Assembly: GCA_001769655.1 (NCBI GenBank)
Contig: MEPC01000023.1
Location: 1-64,000, forward strand
From: Bacteroidetes bacterium RIFCSPLOWO2_12_FULL_37_12
GTDB taxonomy: Bacteria > Bacteroidota > Bacteroidia > 2-12-FULL-37-12
DNA length: 64,000 nucleotides
Direction: 5' to 3'
Under the pieces are notes generated by a model. The model saw only the letters and a list, made by a program, of their open reading frames with translations, made no database searches and was not told where the DNA came from. Positions within the stretch are counted from its first letter, which is position 1. Each line of letters starts with the position of its first letter. A program made the translations under genes and the position numbers. Positions 53,828-62,512 of this stretch are shown in pieces.

Positions 53828-56800
53828 ATGAAACAAATATTAAAAAACACAATTATCCTATTTCTTCTTTTTACGTCTAAAATATCATTTGCTCAACGCA
53901 ACTATGAGTTTAACAGAGAAGGCAATCCTTGCTATTTAAAATATATCCGCTATGCTCCCAATGATAACTATCAGGATTATAAACGCCCTTATCTGATGCT
54001 CCTTGGTAAACCAGGACAAGATGCTCAATCTGCTTTTGACCAGGACTCACTAAAAAATCTCCCGCAATTTTATAATTATCTTTTTGTGTATGTCCCTAAC
54101 AGAGGTAACACTGCCGGAGAAAAACTCCAGTGTTTTGGTGCTTTATCAAGCCTGTTGACTTTTGGTTACACCTACGGAAATAAAAATTTATTCCTTCAGA
54201 TAAATGATCCAACAATTACTTCCTCTGAAGTAAATACCACCGACCTAACTCGTTTCAATTGCATTCGGTTAAGTAATAAAAAAATGGGCGCTGCTGATAG
54301 TATCATCGCTAACAATAACATTACCTCTGATTTTAAAGAGGATGTTTCAGCTAATGATAAAACTGATGACAGTGACGATGATGAGAGTGCCGGTGGTACA
54401 TTTTATTACGAAGAAGACAAGGATAATAACACCGCTGAAATAGCAGAAGTCAAATCACAGAAAATTTATTTTGGCCCTCCGCAAACATTTAACTATACTC
54501 TTTCCGGTTTAATAAAGGACAAAGCAACCGGAGAGGCTTTACCCGGTGCTACAATTCAGATAAAAGGTACGACCATTGGGGCAGCAACCAATATGGATGG
54601 GTATTTCACTTTACCAAAGGTTCCAACAGATACAAGCACTTTACAGGTTCAATACATAGGGTACAATAAAATATTTGTTTATTTAACTCCACACAGCCCT
54701 AAAAAAAATTTTCTAATCGAGCTTTCTCCATCTTCTCAGAATTTAAAAACCGTAACTATAACCGGATATAGGGAAGACGTTGTTCTTGTTAATAAAACGG
54801 ATGTAAGCACCATCAAAATGACACCCAAAAAATTGGAGCAGTTACCGAATGTCGGGGAAAGAGATATCATGCGGTCTTTTCAGCTAATACCCGGTGTAAG
54901 TGCTTCCAATGAATCCTCATCAGGTTTATACGTTCGTGGTGGAACACCGGATCAGAACCTGGTTCTTTACGATGGTTTTACTGTATATCAGGTTGACCAT
55001 TTATACGGTTTTTTCAGTGCATTTAATTCAAATGCTATTAAGGATGTTCAGCTTTATAAAGGGGGTTTTGAATCACGCTTTGGTGGTCGGCTTTCGAGCG
55101 TTACCGAAATAACCGGCAAGGACGGCAACCAGAAAAAATTCAATATGGGCGCTGATTTAAGCTTGTTAAGCATGAACGCTTACGTGGAGATACCTGTCGG
55201 GTCAAAATTTTCTTCTGTTATTACGTTCCGCAGATCATATAAAGGGCCTATTTACAATAAGATATTTGAGAAATTTAATAAAAGCAGCAGCACTACATCC
55301 GTTACACCGCAGGGAGGGGGTGGTCCCGGAGGAGGACGGTTTTCTCAGGAAACCGAAGCCACATCTTTTTTCTATGACCTGAACGGGAAATTTACCTATC
55401 GTCCAAATGACAAGGATATTGTATCATTAAGCATATTTAACGGCACAGATAAATTGGATAATAGTTCTTCTTCTTCGCTTCCTTCCTTCGGAAGTGCATC
55501 TTCTTCAAATTTCAGTATGAGTTCAGCAGACTTAACCAAATATGGAAATATTGGAAGCAGTTTAAAGTGGTCAAGAAAATGGCATCCGAAATTATATGGC
55601 AATACTATTTTAAGTTATTCAAATTATTATAGCGACAGAGATCGTTCACAAGAGAGATCATTAACTAACTCCAGCCGAGAAACCACAACAAGAAAAAATG
55701 GGATTTTTGAAAACAACGATCTCAAAGATTTCAGCCAGAAGTCCGATTACCAATGGGATATTTTTAATTTCTCCCAATTACAGTTTGGTGGTTTCGGAAC
55801 ATATTATGACATCAAATATACATACGCTCAAAATGATACAGCAACAATACTGGATCGTCACAATAAGGCTTTATTGGCTGGTGGTTATGTTCAAAGCAAA
55901 ACCAAATTCTTTAAAGATAAAGTACAGTTTTTACCAGGAATCCGAGCAAGCTATTTTGAAACCACAGGGAAGATGTATTATGAACCCCGTGCATCTTTGT
56001 CTGTAAATATTACAAATAGATTGACCTTAAAAGGGGCCACGGGCAAATATTATCAATTTGCTAATCGTGTTACCCGTGAAGATATTTTATCAGGAAGCAA
56101 AGATTTTTGGTTACTATCTGATGGCAATAAAGTTCCCATAAGTTCGTCCATTCATTACATAGCTGGATTATCTTATGAAACAAACAACTACTTGTTTAGT
56201 GCAGAAGGATATTATAAAAAGATAGATAATTTAACAGAGTATTCTCTTCGTATTAATGCAAGTCCATTTAAAGTAGATTATAACGAGAATTTTTTTAGCG
56301 GATATGGATATTCAAAAGGGATAGAATTTTTAGCGCAGAAAAAATCAGGCAACTTTAATGGATGGGTAAGTTATACTTTGGGTGAAGCACGCAATCATTT
56401 CGATGTATATTCTGATACTTATTATCCCGCCAACCAGGATGTAACACACGAATTTAAAATAGTAGCGCTTTATAAATGGAAGCGCTGGGATTTTTCGGCA
56501 ACTTGGATTTATGCAACAGGAAGGCCATATACAGCACCTTCCGGAGCGTATAGTGTAACGCTTCTCGATGGTTCGTCTTCGGATTATTTCACTGTTACCT
56601 CGAAAAATGGTTTACGCCTGCCGGAATATCATAGGGCTGATATTTCTGCAAACTATAAATTACTACGAGGAGATAAAGGAGATAAAAAAAGGAGAGAGAT
56701 CGGGTATATTGGCTTTTCAATATTTAACCTATACGATAGAAAAAATGTTTGGTACAAGCAAAATACAATTGAAAGCGGATCCATTATAGAAACGAATGTT

Positions 56801-56851
56801 AATTATCTCGGAATGACACCTAATGTAACATTATCACTAAAGCTTAGATAG
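53828..56851 (+). CDS. Large TonB-dependent receptor with unusual N-terminal domain
   Basis: The 1007-aa receptor has a signal peptide (ISFAQ, about 23). Residues 25-220 are an extra domain, rich in Tyr and ending with an acidic stretch (DDSDDDESAGG); I do not recognise its family. A CarboxypepD_reg-like domain follows (225-310), then the plug (GVSASNESSSGLYVRGG, YDGFTVYQVDHLYGFF) and the barrel. A GGGGPGGGRF loop sits near residue 500, similar to the loop in the DUF4249 protein encoded before it. The receptor is 10 bases from that gene and 1 base before the next DUF4249-type gene. Confidence 0.92.
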   Translation: MKQILKNTIILFLLFTSKISFAQRNYEFNREGNPCYLKYIRYAPNDNYQDYKRPYLMLLGKPGQDAQSAFDQDSLKNLPQFYNYLFVYVPNRGNTAGEKLQCFGALSSLLTFGYTYGNKNLFLQINDPTITSSEVNTTDLTRFNCIRLSNKKMGAADSIIANNNITSDFKEDVSANDKTDDSDDDESAGGTFYYEEDKDNNTAEIAEVKSQKIYFGPPQTFNYTLSGLIKDKATGEALPGATIQIKGTTIGAATNMDGYFTLPKVPTDTSTLQVQYIGYNKIFVYLTPHSPKKNFLIELSPSSQNLKTVTITGYREDVVLVNKTDVSTIKMTPKKLEQLPNVGERDIMRSFQLIPGVSASNESSSGLYVRGGTPDQNLVLYDGFTVYQVDHLYGFFSAFNSNAIKDVQLYKGGFESRFGGRLSSVTEITGKDGNQKKFNMGADLSLLSMNAYVEIPVGSKFSSVITFRRSYKGPIYNKIFEKFNKSSSTTSVTPQGGGGPGGGRFSQETEATSFFYDLNGKFTYRPNDKDIVSLSIFNGTDKLDNSSSSSLPSFGSASSSNFSMSSADLTKYGNIGSSLKWSRKWHPKLYGNTILSYSNYYSDRDRSQERSLTNSSRETTTRKNGIFENNDLKDFSQKSDYQWDIFNFSQLQFGGFGTYYDIKYTYAQNDTATILDRHNKALLAGGYVQSKTKFFKDKVQFLPGIRASYFETTGKMYYEPRASLSVNITNRLTLKGATGKYYQFANRVTREDILSGSKDFWLLSDGNKVPISSSIHYIAGLSYETNNYLFSAEGYYKKIDNLTEYSLRINASPFKVDYNENFFSGYGYSKGIEFLAQKKSGNFNGWVSYTLGEARNHFDVYSDTYYPANQDVTHEFKIVALYKWKRWDFSATWIYATGRPYTAPSGAYSVTLLDGSSSDYFTVTSKNGLRLPEYHRADISANYKLLRGDKGDKKRREIGYIGFSIFNLYDRKNVWYKQNTIESGSIIETNVNYLGMTPNVTLSLKLR

Positions 56852-56852
56852 C

Positions 56853-57656
56853 ATGAGAAACAAGATAATTATTTCATTCTTAATCCTTTCAATAGCAGGA
56901 TGTAAAAAAGAAGAAAATAAAGAGTTTACAGATTCGCCAATTATTGAATCATACCTTTCACCGGGCGATTATCTGAATATAAAGGTGACCAGGCAAATAC
57001 CATTTTCCTCTGACGTTTCTTATTCCTCTGATGACATAAACCATCTTACAATAAATGTTACTCGTAACAACGTGAATTATACATTACAAGCTTTAGGAGA
57101 CGGAAAATACGTTGATGGCTCATTGATTGTTGCCGAAAATGATTTATATGATCTTTCATTTAGTTTTAATTCTAAGAATGTTTCTGCATATACTAAAGTT
57201 CCTGCCAAGCCACAAAATTTTACAGAATCAGTTACAGAAATAGAACTTGAAAAAATTGATACGGCATCAGGCCCTCCGAATTTTGGCTCGCAACTCGATC
57301 CCGTAAATCTCACATGGGACAATACAGACGGATCTTATTATCTCGTTCTTATTGAAAACATAGAAACTACTTTAGAGCCAATACGTGATTTCGGAGGAAA
57401 TGCACCTCCCGGAAACAGATTTAGAAAATCACCTACAAATGCTTCTTCCACCGAAATAAGATCAATGGAATTTCAATACTTCGGATCGCATCGAATAGTT
57501 TTATATCATGTATTGCCTGATTACGCATCCTTATATGATGATAATAGCACCAGCTCGCAAAATTTAACAAATCCATCTACAAGTATTGTCAATGGATATG
57601 GAATTTTTACGGGGTTAAATTCGGATACATTGTATCTGGAAGTCAAAAAGAAATAA
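56853..57656 (+). CDS. Second DUF4249-like lipoprotein
   Basis: The 267-aa lipoprotein has Cys17 in a lipobox (SIAGC). It shares the general DUF4249 layout: an early PIIESYLSPGDYLNIKVTRQIPF strand segment, GDGKYVDGSLIVAEND and SAYTKVPAKPQNF. It is less similar to the family than the first one. It is positioned 1 base after the large receptor stop, so translation is probably coupled, and it presumably partners this receptor. Confidence 0.78.
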   Translation: MRNKIIISFLILSIAGCKKEENKEFTDSPIIESYLSPGDYLNIKVTRQIPFSSDVSYSSDDINHLTINVTRNNVNYTLQALGDGKYVDGSLIVAENDLYDLSFSFNSKNVSAYTKVPAKPQNFTESVTEIELEKIDTASGPPNFGSQLDPVNLTWDNTDGSYYLVLIENIETTLEPIRDFGGNAPPGNRFRKSPTNASSTEIRSMEFQYFGSHRIVLYHVLPDYASLYDDNSTSSQNLTNPSTSIVNGYGIFTGLNSDTLYLEVKKK

Positions 57657-57683
57657 ACCTGTGGAGGAGATTCTTTTCCATAT

Positions 57684-57953
57684 ATGAAAACAACGATTAC
57701 AAGTATTTTGTTTGCAATTATATCAGGCATTTCATTCAGCCAAAACATCGCTGATGGTAAAGCAAATGAATGGCAGGTTCCTTTAAGGTATTATGATTCC
57801 AAAGCACACTTGCAATACAACATTACAAACAACGATAGTATGGTATTTATTTGTGTGCGTATTCCTGAAGAACAATTTCAAATGAAAGTAGCTCATGCGG
57901 GAATGACTGTGTACATAGATACCACTGGGTGGAGAATATTATTTTCAAATTAA
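57684..57953 (+). pseudogene. Truncated secreted protein, N-terminal remnant
   Basis: The 89-aa frame has a signal peptide (SGISFSQ, about 20) and then IADGKANEWQVPLRYYDSK, SMVFICVRIPEEQFQMK and MTVYIDTTG. From memory this resembles the N-terminal third of a roughly 250-aa Bacteroidota exported protein family often encoded next to DUF4249 genes. After DTTG the frame runs into unrelated AT-rich sequence and stops. The break point coincides with the start of the accessory island at about 57935. Confidence 0.6.
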
Positions 57954-58045
57954 AAAATGATTTATCTGAAAATAAGATTTTACATATCTCTACTTTTCAT
58001 AGCAAACTGACAATAAAAGATAAAAAATGCTCTTCACAAAGCAAA

Positions 58046-58098
58046 AGCATTGCAAGTCCCACAAATCAGCCCACAATCAAAACTTGCAATGCACTTGC
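58046..58098. repeat. GCATTGCAAGT inverted repeat
   Basis: GCATTGCAAGT (about 58048-58058) faces ACTTGCAATGC (about 58080-58090), 11 bases with a loop of about 20. It is followed by T-rich sequence. Confidence 0.5.
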
Positions 58099-58267
58099 TT
58101 TTTTCCTATGCAAAGTAAAAATTATTTTTAAAAAATCTTCCCTTCAAAAATTTTTAAAATCAACCCACAGCCAATGACATCATTTCGGTTGGACAAGTTC
58201 TTACCATCACAAACCAACTGCATTTGGACAATGTAACGGCAGACAGTATGCCGAACCGCCAACAACA

Positions 58268-58391
58268 GGCTTTTGCAATTTATTTTTTGCGGGTGGGGAC
58301 AGGTTTTCAATCGGTTGTACTTTTTAATTACTTTCGTGCTTGCTGACAGTGACGAATTTTTAAAACCCGCAAAAAATAAATTGCAAAAGCC
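58268..58391. repeat. 27-bp perfect inverted repeat
   Basis: Perfect 27-base arms at 58268-58294 and 58365-58391 (core TTTTGCAATTTATTTTTTGC) enclose 70 bases. The right arm is followed by CGTATACGTTACAC. It resembles the 48501-48561 element. Confidence 0.85.
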
Positions 58392-58623
58392 CGTATACGT
58401 TACACGGTGAGCAACCAAAATACAACCACAGGTTGATTCCAAATTTTTAATTTTTTTTGTTCAGGTATATTTTTTTCCCCTTCCTTATTTCGCTTCTATT
58501 GCATCCGGTTTTTGTGTATTTTTGCTTGTGTAACGTAGTTTTTAGACGGCCGGCCTTTAGCGGTCATGCTTAGACGACTGTGATAATTTGAAACTTCTGG
58601 GCAAATATTTGACAATTATTTTG

Positions 58624-58631
58624 TAACTTTG
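58624..58631 (+). promoter_or_regulatory. -7 box for overlapping gene pair
   Basis: TAACTTTG ends 4 bases before the GTG start, with TTGACA about 10 bases upstream. Transcription would begin close to the start codon, so the message may be leaderless. Confidence 0.45.
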
Positions 58632-58635
58632 CTAA

Positions 58636-59175
58636 GTGAAAAAAAATAGACAAATAGGACTTGATTTTGAGATTGACCAACTGACAAATTCAATTGTGAA
58701 TGTGGTTTCTGGCGACAGTTTCCCGACTGACATCACGATTGTAACCGTTGAAGATTTGAAATCAGTGACGAAGAAGAACGGCTGGCAGTTTCTTTGGAAA
58801 ACCGAATTCAAATATCCCGAAAGGGATGTTTATAAACTGACAATTGTAAACAATCCGACAGTCATTCAAGGACTGCTCAGTTTGGAAATTAAAGCCGACC
58901 ATGTTTACATGCACTTAGTTGAAAGTGCGCCATTCAACATCGGTAAAAACAAAATCTATGCGGGTGTTCCTGGAAATCTTGTGGCATTTGCTTGCAAACT
59001 TTCCTTTCAGCGTGGACACGAAGGAAATCTTTCATTCCTTTCTAAATCACAACTCGTTCAACATTACATTGACTCGCTGGGTGCATTTCATTTCGGTGGA
59101 CGAGTAATGATTATTGAAACAAACGCTGCGTTAAAACTTATCAATAAATATTTTCCATTATGCAAACTAAACTAA
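58636..59175 (+). CDS. Unknown protein of overlapping two-gene unit
   Basis: The 179-aa protein starts with GTG. It is soluble, without signal or membrane segment. The middle (LSLEIKADHVYMHLVESAPFN, KIYAGVPGNLVAFACKLSFQRG and GHEGNLSFLSK, with HFGGRVMIIE near the end) looks like the strand-helix pattern of GNAT acetyltransferases, including the RxxG-like QRGHEG acetyl-CoA loop. I do not recognise a named family. The next small gene overlaps its end by 16 bases, which recalls toxin-antitoxin pairs. It lies in a repeat-rich accessory island. Confidence 0.6.
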   Translation: MKKNRQIGLDFEIDQLTNSIVNVVSGDSFPTDITIVTVEDLKSVTKKNGWQFLWKTEFKYPERDVYKLTIVNNPTVIQGLLSLEIKADHVYMHLVESAPFNIGKNKIYAGVPGNLVAFACKLSFQRGHEGNLSFLSKSQLVQHYIDSLGAFHFGGRVMIIETNAALKLINKYFPLCKLN

Positions 59176-59309
59176 AAGAATTGGATGTTGACTTTATTGG
59201 TGGACAAGGTCCGTTGACGAATGAAGAAGAAAAAGCAATCAGTGAATTTCTAAAATCTCGGAAAGTTGAGAGAATGAAAAAGCATCTTCGTTTTACGAGA
59301 ACCAATAGC
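59160..59309 (+). CDS. Small 49-aa partner protein
   Basis: This short gene encodes MQTKLKELDVDFIGGQGP..., then a charged helix (EEEKAISEFLKSRKVERMKK) to the stop at 59309. The ATG lies 16 bases inside the end of the previous gene in another frame, so translation is probably coupled. Its size, charge and position suit an antitoxin or chaperone for the 179-aa protein, but this is an inference only. Confidence 0.5.
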
Positions 59310-59719
59310 CGAAAAAAAGTCACTGCTTGATAACGGTAAACAGTTGAACAGCCGAAATCAGCACGAACGCATAACAGCAAGTTTGTTCAAGCTAGGGTGA
59401 ATGAGACCGCTGTGCTAAGTAGCGAAAATTTAGGATTAATGAATTGTATAGTTTAATTTACATCTTTTTCTCACATAGTTTGCAATTTAATTTTACACCT
59501 TAGATTTGGACTTGAGCATTTTACCGAAAGGTTTTTATACGTTCAGGATTATTCACAATGGGAGTGTGTATAATAAGAAACTCATTTTACAGTAAGGATA
59601 CCAAAACTACCTAAATATTTCGGCTAATTCTTATTTTCATGTGATGGATAGCATTTATCCTTGCTTTTTTATTTTATCAGGATTAAAAATTTGCTACGTC
59701 CTCTTATTGTATAAAAACA

Positions 59720-59806
59720 GTTCCATAGGAACGGTTCATATTTTAACAACGGACTTCAGTCCGTTGTTGTAACGCCTGACTTCAGACCCTTGAGTTCCGT
59801 AGGAAC
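59720..59806. repeat. REP-like palindrome cluster
   Basis: Two GTTCCnnnGGAAC palindromes (59720-59732 and 59794-59806) flank a perfect palindrome AACAACGGACT-TC-AGTCCGTTGTT at 59745-59768. Confidence 0.7.
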
Positions 59807-59908
59807 GAAACATAAGAAAAAAAACTTTCAGGGAAGAGTTTATGGAGTTATTGAAAAAGTTTGAAGTATCGCATGATTAAAGATACATTTTGAGGATCTG
59901 ATATGAAT

Positions 59909-60044
59909 CGTGCCGGAGTTTACCCTGACGGAGGAAGGGGCACTTTTAACCATAGAACGTACAGATTTGGAGTACGGACTAAATCCATCCCTGTAAAATA
60001 GAGGCGTGCCGGAGTTTACCCTGACGGAGGAAGTGGCACTTTTA
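59909..60044. repeat. 40-bp direct repeat pair
   Basis: Copies at 59909-59948 and 60005-60044 differ at one base. Each starts CGTGCCGGAG and ends GGCACTTTTA, so GTGCC/GGCAC can also pair within each copy. The start-to-start distance is 96 bases. Confidence 0.8.
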
Positions 60045-60164
60045 CACATCATGCATGTTTTTCTGCTGACGTTCTGTACTTTAAAATCGGTTTGTGGCAA
60101 TTTCTCCAGCACATAAAAAATAAGAATTACCGTAACTGTTCGGTCCAAGATGAAAAAATGCAAT

Positions 60165-60238
60165 TTAGCCACTGATTACACAGATTAATGTTATAAAAAA
60201 TCTTAAAAATATTTTTAATCCGTGTAATCAGTGGCTAA
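60165..60238. repeat. 24-bp inverted repeat
   Basis: Arms at 60165-60188 and 60215-60238 (TTAGCCACTGATTACAC...) differ at one base and enclose a 26-base AT loop. Confidence 0.8.
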
Positions 60239-60341
60239 GTTTTTTTTTTCTTATTCAATAAGTGGTTCAATCAAATGGATACTGAACAGTAACGAATTAG
60301 CTAATATTTCCCGGACCTTTTAAGGGTATTTGTAAATTCAA

Positions 60342-60349
60342 TATATTTG
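60342..60349 (+). promoter_or_regulatory. -7 box for E1 gene
   Basis: TATATTTG fits TAnnTTTG and gives a leader of about 40 bases to the TTG start at 60397. Confidence 0.4.
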
Positions 60350-60396
60350 CACCTCTCAGTAAGGATTCAACCCCCTTTACTTAACCCCGGACTCCT

Positions 60397-62385
60397 TTGA
60401 TTACTCCCATAAAATACGACCGGAAAGATTTTTCCGATGAACTGCTGATGAAAATCTATGAAGAACTGATCATTCCCAGATTGATAGAGGGAAAATTCCT
60501 ACGCCTTTTGCGTATGGGAAAAGTCAGTAAATGGTTTTCGGGAATTGGTCAGGAAGCCATTTCTGTGGGCTCCACCTTAGCCCTTTCAGAAGATGAATAT
60601 ATTTTACCGCTTCATCGCAATCTGGGTGTTTTTTCCTGCAGGAAAGTTCCTTTAAACAGATTATTTTCTCAGTTTCAGGGTAAAATGAATGGTTTCACGA
60701 AAGGCAGAGACCGTTCCTTTCATTTTGGAACGAAGGAACATCATATCGTGGGTATGATTTCGCATTTAGGTCCGCAATTAACCGTAGCATGCGGGATTGG
60801 ACTGGCTGAAAAAATTTCTCAGCGTAAAAAATTATCCTTAGTTTATACAGGGGATGGCGGCGCCAGTGAAGGTGACTTTCATGAGGCATTGAATGTGGCA
60901 GCGGTGTGGGACCTTCCTGTAATTTTTATGGTGGAAAACAACGGGTATGCTTTGTCCACTCCTTCTGCCATTCAAAACCGGATTAAGTCATTTACAGATA
61001 AAGGACCGGCGTATGGAATGGATGCCATTCAGATTGACGGAAATAACGTATTAGAAGTTTACGCTACCGTTAAAAAATTTGCAGAACAAATCCGCGAAAA
61101 TCCAAAACCGGTTTTAATAGATGCATTGACATTCCGGATGAAAGGGCATGAGGAAGCATCGGGAACCAAATATGTGCCACAGGAACTTTTTGCTCAATGG
61201 GCACAAAAAGACCCGGTGGTGAACTATGAGGAGTTTTTAATTCAGGAAAACGTGTTGAAAAAAGAAATGGCAGATGACATCCGGTCAAAAATCAATGCTC
61301 AGATTGATTCAGCATGGAATTTATCAGAGGCAGAACCCATTCGTGATTCCAGTCAGGAATTAGAATTGAAGGATGTTTATTTTCCTTTTATACAGGAAGA
61401 AAAACCACCCATCTCAGGAAAAAAGGAAAATTTACGGTTTGTGGATGCTATCCGTGAAGGATTATGGCAATGTATGGAAAAGCATGAAAATTTAATTTTG
61501 ATGGGTCAGGATATTGCTGAGTACGGAGGAGTATTTAAAGTGACTGAAGGTTTTCTGAAACAATTTGGAAAGGAAAGGGTGCGAAACACTCCGCTATGTG
61601 AGTCAGCAATTTTAGGGACTGCGCTCGGGTTGTCTGTGAGTGGTTTTAAGTCGATGGTTGAAATGCAGTTTGCTGATTTTGTTTCGTGTGGATTAAATCA
61701 GATTGTAAACAATCTGGCAAAAGTTCATTATCGCTGGGGTCAGAACGCGGATGTAGTGATCAGAATGCCAACCGGTGCTGGAACTGGAGCCGGTCCTTTT
61801 CATTCTCAATCTAACGAAGCATGGTTTTTTCACACTCCGGGATTAAAAATTGTTTATCCAAGTAATCCGGTTGATGCCAAAGGGTTATTGATTTCAGCAA
61901 TTGAAGATCCCAATCCGGTAATGTATTTTGAGCATAAACTATTATACCGTTCCATTTCTGAGGAAGTTCCTGAAGATTATTACACCATTCCCATCGGCAA
62001 GGCATCTCTTGCCATGGAAGGAGATGAGCTTTCTATAATTACGTATGGATATGGGGTTGTGTGGGCAAAAAAAATTATTGCTGAAAAAAATATTTCAGCC
62101 GACATTCTTGATTTGCGTAGTTTATTGCCATGGGATAAATCAGCAGTCAGTGCCACTGTTAAAAAAACAGGGAAAGTATTGATTCTGCACGAAGATTGTG
62201 TCACCGGTGGCATTGGCGCAGAAATTTCTGCCTGGATTACAGAGCATTGTTTTACGTTTCTCGATGCGCCTGTAATGAGAGTTGGCTCATTGGATACGCC
62301 GGTTCCTTTTGCCTCGGCGCTTGAAGAGGACTTTCTACCGGAAAAGAGATTGAGGGATGCGGTGGAGGAGTTGCGGGGGTATTAA
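60397..62385 (+). CDS. Fused alpha/beta 2-oxoacid dehydrogenase E1
   Basis: The 662-aa enzyme joins both E1 subunits. Residues 1-330 are E1-alpha, with the thiamine diphosphate motif GDGGASEGDFHEALN(VAAVWDLPVIFMVENN). Residues 350-662 are E1-beta (MGQDIAEYGGVFKVTEGF, PLCESAILGTALGL, RMPTGAG, and VLILHEDCVTGG). It decarboxylates a 2-oxoacid (branched-chain acid or pyruvate) and transfers the acyl group to a lipoyl E2. The start is TTG at 60397; the next ATG would cut the first helix (DELLMKIYEEL). No E2 or E3 gene is adjacent. Confidence 0.92.
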   Translation: MITPIKYDRKDFSDELLMKIYEELIIPRLIEGKFLRLLRMGKVSKWFSGIGQEAISVGSTLALSEDEYILPLHRNLGVFSCRKVPLNRLFSQFQGKMNGFTKGRDRSFHFGTKEHHIVGMISHLGPQLTVACGIGLAEKISQRKKLSLVYTGDGGASEGDFHEALNVAAVWDLPVIFMVENNGYALSTPSAIQNRIKSFTDKGPAYGMDAIQIDGNNVLEVYATVKKFAEQIRENPKPVLIDALTFRMKGHEEASGTKYVPQELFAQWAQKDPVVNYEEFLIQENVLKKEMADDIRSKINAQIDSAWNLSEAEPIRDSSQELELKDVYFPFIQEEKPPISGKKENLRFVDAIREGLWQCMEKHENLILMGQDIAEYGGVFKVTEGFLKQFGKERVRNTPLCESAILGTALGLSVSGFKSMVEMQFADFVSCGLNQIVNNLAKVHYRWGQNADVVIRMPTGAGTGAGPFHSQSNEAWFFHTPGLKIVYPSNPVDAKGLLISAIEDPNPVMYFEHKLLYRSISEEVPEDYYTIPIGKASLAMEGDELSIITYGYGVVWAKKIIAEKNISADILDLRSLLPWDKSAVSATVKKTGKVLILHEDCVTGGIGAEISAWITEHCFTFLDAPVMRVGSLDTPVPFASALEEDFLPEKRLRDAVEELRGY

Positions 62386-62469
62386 TTTTTAAAAAACATA
62401 AATATTTCCGGTAAGATATCTTTTCATGCTGGTACTTTTTTGCACACTATTACAAAAAAGTCACGACTA

Positions 62470-62489
62470 TTTTGCAGTTGACTGCAAAA
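62470..62489. terminator. Terminator-like palindrome between convergent genes
   Basis: A perfect 9-base stem TTTTGCAGT/ACTGCAAAA with a TG loop lies between the E1 and the ATPase genes. A and T runs on both sides suit a bidirectional terminator. Confidence 0.45.
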
Positions 62490-62512
62490 AAGACGGGCGT
62501 TAAACTTCTCCT

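Larger units (their letters stand above)
57954..58635. other. Accessory island, structured non-coding part
   Basis: About 680 bases without a recognisable gene. It holds two hairpins (58046-58098 and 58268-58391) and GC-richer segments, and ends with the promoter of the overlapping two-gene unit. Short reading frames across it look accidental. Confidence 0.55.
59310..60396. other. Repeat-rich intergenic region
   Basis: About 1.09 kb with no credible gene. It contains REP-like palindromes at 59720-59806, a 40-base direct repeat pair at 59909 and 60005, a 24-base inverted repeat at 60165-60238 and the E1 promoter. An antisense frame at 59840-60172 crosses the direct repeats and is not believed. 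Confidence 0.6.

Noticed and set aside
57929-58177. 82-aa frame after the truncated gene
   Set aside because: AT-rich low-complexity translation (KNDLSENKILHIS) in a non-coding stretch; not a continuation of the truncated family.
59840-60172. 110-aa minus-strand frame
   Set aside because: It crosses the 40-base direct repeats, which produce its SSVRVNSGT doublet; composition is unlike a gene.
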